A DNA stretch of 9,236 nt from JAKANM01 sp964356495. GTDB taxonomy: Bacteria; Patescibacteriota; Patescibacteriia; Magasanikbacterales; GWA2-37-8. The notes beneath the pieces are model-generated. The model saw nothing but the letters and a program-made list of their open reading frames with translations. It was not told where the DNA came from and did no database searches. Within the stretch, counting starts at the first letter, position 1. Every line of letters starts with the position of its first letter. Position numbers and translations under genes: made by a program. The DNA lies in NCBI GenBank assembly GCA_964356495.1, contig CAYHHR010000032.1:1-9236 (forward strand), read 5' to 3'. Below, piece after piece: positions 5,924 through 9,236 of this stretch.

Positions 5924-5967
5924 AGGGGGCGATAAAAAATGAACGATCATTACAATCGCAACACATA

Positions 5968-5996
5968 ATACTAGCATTAAAACATAGCTTTGTCAA
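5968..5996 (-). promoter_or_regulatory. Promoter of the 201-residue membrane protein gene
   Basis: On the minus strand there is a perfect -35 TTGACA (5996-5991), a 17-base spacer ending in TGC, and TAGTAT (5973-5968). It thus also has the TGn extension of the -10. The predicted start near 5961 gives a leader of about 50 bases. Confidence 0.8.
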
Positions 5997-6030
5997 CCGT
6001 CTGACTGTGTTTGCAGTAATCTAGACTAGA

Positions 6031-6049
6031 AGCACCACCTAAATGATAA
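6031..6049 (+). repeat. Left inverted repeat of the IS30 element
   Basis: Core AGCACCAC plus a weaker inner match to the right end. The transposase -10 lies just inside it. Confidence 0.5.
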
Positions 6050-6052
6050 AAT
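6044..6052 (+). promoter_or_regulatory. Extended -10 for the transposase
   Basis: TGATAAAAT fits TGnTAnAAT. A weak TAGACT at 6022-6027 lies outside the element with a 19-base spacer, so flanking DNA may influence expression. The predicted start near 6059 leaves room for the Shine-Dalgarno at 6068-6074. Confidence 0.45.
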
Positions 6053-6079
6053 ATGGCTTTATCCATAAAGGTGGCAAAT

Positions 6080-7045
6080 ATGTCAAACGAGTTCACGTAT
6101 TACGAACGGCAAAGGCTTGAATACTGGTTAAGAAGCAAAATGAGTGTTCGTGATATCGGTAAAGCGATGAGACGGGTCCACACCATTATTAGCAGAGAGA
6201 TCAGGAGAAATGGAATTAATCGCAAAAAGTATCGAGCCGACGTCGCCCAAAAATTGTTTGAGAAAAGGAAGCACCGTCAACATCGTGGCAAGCTGGATAA
6301 ATATCCCGAGTTAAAGTTGCTTGTAGAGGAAGGTTTGAAAAGTGAATGGAGTCCAGATGTGATTGCCGGTAAATTGAAGGGAGAAAAAAAGTTAAAACAA
6401 ACCATCAGTCACGAAAGTATTTACTATTATATCTATAACAAGAACGGCAAGTATGAAGGGTGGTACAAATATTTACGACAGGCCAAAAGTAAAAGGCAGA
6501 AACGACACGAAAGAAAGATGCGTAAATTGCCAATAACCGAGCGGGTTTCTGTTCACCAACGACCCTTGATCGTTACCGCCCGGGAAAGGTATGGCGATTG
6601 GGAGAGTGACAGCGTGATCTTTAGCAACCAAAAGACTGCTCTGTCAGTACAATCTGAAAGGAAATCCAAACTAATTCGGATGCACAAGGTGGAAAACAAA
6701 AGTGCCGAGGAAACCAAGTATGCATTAATCAAAACAATTGAATCGTTACCGATGGGCATGTTTAAAACCATGACCTTTGATAATGGCGGCGAAGGGGCGA
6801 AGCATATGGAGATAAAAAAAGAGTACGGTGTCGAGACGTACTTTTGTGACCCATTTGCTTCATGGCAAAAGGGTGGTGTGGAAAATGCCAACAAGCTTAC
6901 TAGACATTACTTGCCGAGGCATACAGACTTAAGCCAACTGACTGATCGGGACATTTATGACATCCAGGAGAAACTGAATAACCGACCGAGAAAGTGTTTA
7001 AATTACCAAACACCGAATGAAGTTATTAAAAAAGTGGTGCTGTGA
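6080..7045 (+). CDS. IS30-family transposase
   Basis: DDE transposase of 321 residues that cuts and joins the IS ends. The N-terminal helix-turn-helix is at about 7-43 (SVRDIGKAM ... TIISREIRRNG), which binds the inverted repeats in this family. The catalytic integrase-like core contains the family signatures YGDWESDSVI (D177), MTFDNGGE (D234) and WQKGGVENANKLTRHYLPR (E268). The C-terminal segment LNNRPRKCLNYQTPNEV is the usual ending (NxRPRK...TP). Length is normal for the shorter family members and no frameshift or internal stop is seen, so it is probably functional. I chose the ATG at 6080, which has AAGGTGG (6068-6074) five bases before it; an upstream in-frame ATG at 6053 lacks such a site. 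Sampled lines are about 36% G+C, lower than the adjacent membrane protein gene. Confidence 0.95.
   Translation: MSNEFTYYERQRLEYWLRSKMSVRDIGKAMRRVHTIISREIRRNGINRKKYRADVAQKLFEKRKHRQHRGKLDKYPELKLLVEEGLKSEWSPDVIAGKLKGEKKLKQTISHESIYYYIYNKNGKYEGWYKYLRQAKSKRQKRHERKMRKLPITERVSVHQRPLIVTARERYGDWESDSVIFSNQKTALSVQSERKSKLIRMHKVENKSAEETKYALIKTIESLPMGMFKTMTFDNGGEGAKHMEIKKEYGVETYFCDPFASWQKGGVENANKLTRHYLPRHTDLSQLTDRDIYDIQEKLNNRPRKCLNYQTPNEVIKKVVL
7034..7041 (-). repeat. Right inverted repeat core of the IS30 element
   Basis: GTGGTGCT is the complement of the left-end core. It is read as the last codons of the transposase gene, two bases before the TGA stop. Confidence 0.5.
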
Positions 7046-7094
7046 AACCTTGATTATTTGGTTTTGGCCAAATTACCAACTCGAATCCGAGCGT

Positions 7095-7212
7095 TTGAAC
7101 GGTGAGCCAGCCAATTCGAGATGATTTCGAACGCCCGGCGGGCATCCAGGCTGCTTCGCAGAGCCGCATGCCCGCCAGTGAAAAATCATCCGAATTGGCG
7201 CGAACCGCTCAA
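7095..7212. repeat. Large nested palindrome
   Basis: Four concentric arm pairs: TTGAACGGT (7095-7103) with ACCGCTCAA (7204-7212), 8 of 9; CCAATTCGAGATGATTT (7111-7127) with AAATCATCCGAATTGG (7183-7198), complementary except for one bulged A; GGCGGGCAT (7137-7145) with ATGCCCGCC (7168-7176), perfect; and an apical CTGC-ttc-GCAG (7151-7161). It occupies the gene-free interval right of the IS30 element. As DNA it could extrude a cruciform; as RNA it would form a long stem. No gene fits here. Confidence 0.85.
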
Positions 7213-7227
7213 CAGCGAGTAGTTTTT

Positions 7228-7375
7228 GGTTACTTTTTTCTACAAAAAAGTGACCGAGCCGGCGCGGAGCCGGAAAATTATTTTTCTGAAAAAAGAACCG
7301 TCCGGCGCGGAGGCGAAATAAAAGGTGAGAGGGATTCCTCCACTTCGGTCGGAATGACAATTGAAAAGTGATTTG
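7228..7375. repeat. Hairpins and dispersed-type intergenic repeat
   Basis: The rest of the roughly 400-base gene-free stretch (7046-7448). It contains an A/T hairpin GGTTACTTTTTT-ctac-AAAAAAGTGACC (7228-7255, one mismatch) and a CCGGC-gcgga-GCCGG hairpin (7259-7273). CCGGCGCGGAG is repeated at 7259-7269 and 7302-7312. The motif GGATTCCTCCACTTCGGTCG (7332-7351), followed by GAATGACA, is of a kind I recall from many genomes as an intergenic repeat. Open frames across it (both strands) look like translated repeat, not genes. Confidence 0.65.
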
Positions 7376-7394
7376 GTGCCCCAACCCACCCCTA

Positions 7395-7410
7395 CCCCGC
7401 CCGAGCGGGG
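7395..7410. repeat. Small G+C hairpin downstream of the yraN operon
   Basis: CCCCGC-ccga-GCGGGG, a 6-bp perfect stem with a 4-base loop. It lies about 40 bases past the last gene of the minus-strand operon. On that strand it is not followed by a T run, so it is at best a weak or factor-dependent end signal. Confidence 0.4.
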
Positions 7411-7448
7411 ACTACAAAAAGCCTTCCAATTTTGGACAGCCTTTCCCC

Positions 7449-7811
7449 CTAAAAATACATCACCGCCAACCGAAATGAGACGGATTTTTTGACCTTATCA
7501 ATAATGACCATCAGACTAGCCGGTACCAAACCAACGTCCTGAATATTTCGCCGGCTGCAATAATTCGCGATCGTCTTTTGCATTTTATATTTTTTACCGC
7601 CAGTCACGGCCGTGTCATAAGCCATCGGTCCGGCAAACCTGGTCTTCACCTCCACAAAATAATAATCATCGCCCTTCTGAGCGACGATATCAATTTCCCC
7701 GACCGTGGCATGATAATTTCTGTCTTTAATTTGAAATCCCTGCCTGATTAGAAACCTGCACGCTTCATCTTCCCCCCATTTCCCTACTCTTTTACCTTTA
7801 CCGACATCCAT
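7449..7811 (-). CDS. yraN: YraN / UPF0102 family endonuclease-like protein
   Basis: Small cytoplasmic protein of 120 residues, the normal length for UPF0102. Family hallmarks: WGEDEACRFL near the N-terminus (E14), then the restriction-endonuclease-like core GEIDIVAQKGDDYYFVEVKTR, in which E39, D41, E54 and K56 match the PD-(D/E)xK metal-binding pattern. A Holliday-junction-resolvase-like fold is known for the family, but the cellular role is not settled. The ATG at 7811 lies 9 bases after the stop of the 135-residue membrane protein gene. It is the last gene of a four-gene operon; no strong Shine-Dalgarno is present, so coupling is likely. No strong terminator follows. Confidence 0.92.
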   Translation of the reverse strand: MDVGKGKRVGKWGEDEACRFLIRQGFQIKDRNYHATVGEIDIVAQKGDDYYFVEVKTRFAGPMAYDTAVTGGKKYKMQKTIANYCSRRNIQDVGLVPASLMVIIDKVKKSVSFRLAVMYF

Positions 7812-7820
7812 ACGAGCTCG

Positions 7821-8228
7821 CTAATTTTTCGCTTGCGGAAGATACTTTTCTTTTTGTTGTCTTTCGGCGTTTTCGGCTCGAATTTGCGGAACGCGTTTGA
7901 AATAATACCGTAAAATCTTGGTCACCCAGATTGCGAGAGAAATTCCCCAAACCAAAAACCAAATTCTCCAACCAAGCACCGGCGCGCTCTGCTGACGGAA
8001 AAAAAACAGCACCAAGCCAGACAGACCCATCGCTACCCCTAGATTATTTATTTTTTGCGCAAGATTACCCAAAGACCTTTCCTCAAAAGCCTTCCTTGCG
8101 ACTGATGCGGCAACTCCGAAAGCTAACAACCCAATCAATACCAACAACATCGCCCAATACACAAATCCGGTAGCAATTACCGGCACCTTAAACCAATATG
8201 TAAAATAAAATAAATTTTTGATACTCAT
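7821..8228 (-). CDS. Hypothetical three-helix membrane protein
   Basis: Unrecognised, 135 residues. Hydrophobic helices at about 17-42, 62-78 and 87-104 are followed by a charged C-terminal tail from about 106 (rich in Lys, Arg, Glu, Gln), which by the positive-inside rule should be cytoplasmic. The frame is open to an ATG at 8258, but that would overlap the methyltransferase gene by 25 bases. The ATG at 8228 lies 5 bases past the methyltransferase stop with TAAGGG just upstream, and MSIKNLFYFTYWF is a sensible start. Third gene of the four-gene operon; no functional clue beyond that. Confidence 0.75.
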   Translation of the reverse strand: MSIKNLFYFTYWFKVPVIATGFVYWAMLLVLIGLLAFGVAASVARKAFEERSLGNLAQKINNLGVAMGLSGLVLFFFRQQSAPVLGWRIWFLVWGISLAIWVTKILRYYFKRVPQIRAENAERQQKEKYLPQAKN

Positions 8229-8233
8229 AGCCC

Positions 8234-8782
8234 TTATAACTTTCTCATGATTAAACAAAAGTGATAATCGCCGGCTGGAAATAACTCCAGGAACTCAAGG
8301 CCGGCTTCTCCGGCTAGTTTTTTGACCTCCTCAGGATTTACCTTTTGCGCGGGCGTCGGGCCGAGCGGCCCAAGATTTTTTTGCCAGTCCACTATAACAA
8401 CAAGGCCATCTTTTTGCAATAGCCGAGCGCTCTCCCTCAGCGTAGCTAATTTATTCTTAATCATAAAAAGAACATTCACTACGAAGCACGCGTTTAAGCT
8501 ACCCTCCGGAATCGCGGTTTTTCCTACCGCCTCAATATCGGACCAAATAGTCTGGACATTGTTGTAGCCCTCCGAGCGGCAGCGACTGCGGATGCTGTCC
8601 AGAATATTTTTAACAATTTCCACCGCATAAACGATACCCGCGTCACCGACAACTTTTGCCGCCGGAAACACGAAATGCCCGGTTCTCCCGCATCCTAAAT
8701 CAGCCACTCGCATTCCGGGCGCCAAAGCGATTTTTTCAAAAATCGTATTCGGATCAATTAGCGCGCCGCCAGCGTTAGACAT
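8234..8782 (-). CDS. Class I SAM-dependent methyltransferase
   Basis: A 182-residue Rossmann-fold methyltransferase. Motif I VADLGCGRTGHF (26-37) binds AdoMet, E55 in VYAVEI is the acidic residue at the end of strand 2, SDIEAV (81-86) holds the adenine-contact Asp, and a motif IV/post-I-like SLNACFVVNVLF (95-106) follows. KDGLVVIVDWQK (124-135) is strand 5 and the YHFCLIMRKL ending is strand 7. It resembles small-molecule (UbiE/Methyltransf_11-type or arsenite-methyltransferase-like) enzymes more than rRNA enzymes, but the substrate cannot be told. The ATG at 8782 follows the stop of the 82-residue membrane protein gene by 6 bases: second gene of the operon. It lies between two membrane proteins, so a lipid or membrane-associated substrate is conceivable but speculative. 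Confidence 0.9.
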   Translation of the reverse strand: MSNAGGALIDPNTIFEKIALAPGMRVADLGCGRTGHFVFPAAKVVGDAGIVYAVEIVKNILDSIRSRCRSEGYNNVQTIWSDIEAVGKTAIPEGSLNACFVVNVLFMIKNKLATLRESARLLQKDGLVVIVDWQKNLGPLGPTPAQKVNPEEVKKLAGEAGLEFLELFPAGDYHFCLIMRKL

Positions 8783-8788
8783 ACTATT

Positions 8789-9037
8789 TTATTTTGAAGG
8801 AGTAAATAATTTTCCGACCGTCGCTAGTAGAAATGGCCCAAAAAGACCTGTGATCATCATAAAACCGATAAAAATAAAAGCCAGGCCAATTAATTTGTAA
8901 AGCATGCGGCTTCCTCCGCTAGTACCTAGATTCGTCTCCGCCCAGGCATTAGTGCCGAAATTTTCGATCAACCATTCGGTTTTTAAAACTACAGCGACCC
9001 CAACTGCCACCAACACAATCCCGAGAAAAATTTTCAT
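8789..9037 (-). CDS. Hypothetical small two-helix membrane protein
   Basis: 82 residues with an N-terminal helix at about 3-19, a polar loop rich in Gly, Ser, Asn and Thr (about 24-44) and a long second hydrophobic region at about 46-75. The first helix could be mistaken for a signal peptide, but no cleavage site is evident. Probably the first gene of the operon with the methyltransferase, the 135-residue membrane protein and yraN. Upstream on the same strand a TGGTAAAAT at 9077-9085 could be an extended -10, with a poor -35. The type is common in Patescibacteria genomes by my recollection, without known function. Confidence 0.75.
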   Translation of the reverse strand: MKIFLGIVLVAVGVAVVLKTEWLIENFGTNAWAETNLGTSGGSRMLYKLIGLAFIFIGFMMITGLFGPFLLATVGKLFTPSK

Positions 9038-9102
9038 AACCGTATGATATGGTTAAATTTTTTACTTGACGTTATTTTACCATATTGGAGACAAAACGAA
9101 AA

Positions 9103-9121
9103 CCCCCGTCAATAACGGGGG
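9103..9121 (-). terminator. Terminator of an off-window minus-strand gene
   Basis: The minus strand reads CCCCCGT-tattg-ACGGGGG followed by TTTTCGTTTT, a 7-bp G+C-rich stem with a 5-base loop. It must end a transcript from beyond the right edge and separates it from the operon at 7449-9037. Confidence 0.75.
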
Positions 9122-9125
9122 CTTC

Positions 9126-9236
9126 GGGTGGTGGGGGGGGGGGGGGGGGGCCGGGCCCCCGCGGGGGGGGGGGGGCCCGGGGGTGGGGGGCCGAGACGTG
9201 GCGCGCGGGGGGGCACACCCCCACGCAGTGGGGGGG
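9126..9236. other. Low-complexity poly-G contig end, probable artefact
   Basis: The last 110 bases are nearly all G with scattered C, including a run of about 20 G and blocks such as GGGGCCCGGGGG. Nothing similar occurs elsewhere in the window. This is the signature of no-signal G calls in two-colour short-read chemistry carried into a contig end. It should not be annotated as biology. Confidence 0.85.

Larger units (their letters stand above)
6031..7041 (+). mobile_element. IS30-family insertion sequence
   Basis: The intact IS30 transposase gene is bounded by short imperfect inverted ends. AGCACCAC lies at 6031-6038 and its complement GTGGTGCT at 7034-7041; 14 of the first 19 inward positions match. 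The transposase stop overlaps the right end, common in compact IS elements. The true tips may lie a few bases outside: no convincing target duplication is seen at these boundaries (aga on the left, gtg on the right). Total about 1.0 kb, at the short end for the family. Confidence 0.65.

Noticed and set aside
7073..7384. Open frames of about 90-100 codons on both strands right of the IS element
   Set aside because: They span the palindrome and dispersed repeats; both strands being open reflects the symmetric repeat and not coding.
7412..7448. Terminator after yraN from the two GCCTT motifs
   Set aside because: The two motifs are direct, not inverted, so no stable stem forms; only TCCAA/TTGGA pairs.
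9130..9180. G-quadruplex cluster that could be a PIF1 helicase substrate
   Set aside because: The tract has the look of sequencing artefact at a contig end, so no biological link to the helicase is justified.

Overview
The window looks like a contig end from a bacterium of the Candidate Phyla Radiation (Patescibacteria, most likely a Parcubacteria-type lineage). This is inferred from gene content and style: a 58-residue four-cysteine bL28, an archaeal-like short UMP kinase, an enlarged nucleoside-diphosphate kinase, a minimal PIF1-like helicase, many tiny membrane proteins, mostly weak or absent Shine-Dalgarno sites, and intergenic space full of palindromic repeats. The standard bacterial code fits, since TAA, TAG and TGA all occur as stops. 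No tRNA, rRNA or CRISPR array was seen.

Layout. Positions 1-132 hold a DnaA-box match and an extended -10 pointing out of the left edge. Then, all on the minus strand, come a small A+T-rich protein with a CCHC-like knuckle (133-603), UMP kinase pyrH (637-1320), a possible 51-residue basic peptide ending in a terminator (1351-1506), a four-helix YvlD/holin-like membrane protein (1518-1859) and a site-2-type intramembrane metalloprotease (1880-2482). Next is a cruciform-forming A+T-rich repeat (2484-2603), followed by rpmB on the plus strand (2688-2864) with a near-perfect promoter. It converges on ndk (minus, 2928-3530) across a strong shared terminator. Upstream of ndk lies a PIF1-like helicase gene (3601-4959), also minus.

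From 4960 to 7448 the character is accessory. It holds a C-rich repeat block (5061-5198), a G+C-richer seven-helix membrane protein of unknown function with its own strong promoter and Shine-Dalgarno (5307-5912), an intact IS30-family transposase gene with short inverted ends (about 6031-7041), and a 400-bp gene-free block. That block contains a large nested palindrome (7095-7212), further hairpins and a widespread type of intergenic repeat.

From 7449 to 9037 four minus-strand genes form a tight operon: an 82-residue membrane protein, a SAM-dependent methyltransferase, a 135-residue membrane protein and a YraN/UPF0102 nuclease-like protein. A terminator follows at 9103-9121, for a gene beyond the right edge. 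The last 110 bases are G-homopolymer junk that looks like a sequencing or assembly artefact.

Functional links: pyrH (UMP to UDP) and ndk (NDP to NTP) are successive steps of pyrimidine nucleotide synthesis, in separate transcription units. I found no convincing new defence or multi-gene system. The most interesting unexplained items are the nested palindrome beside the IS30 element, the knuckle-bearing protein next to pyrH, the two-insertion NDK, and the isolated membrane protein in the accessory block.
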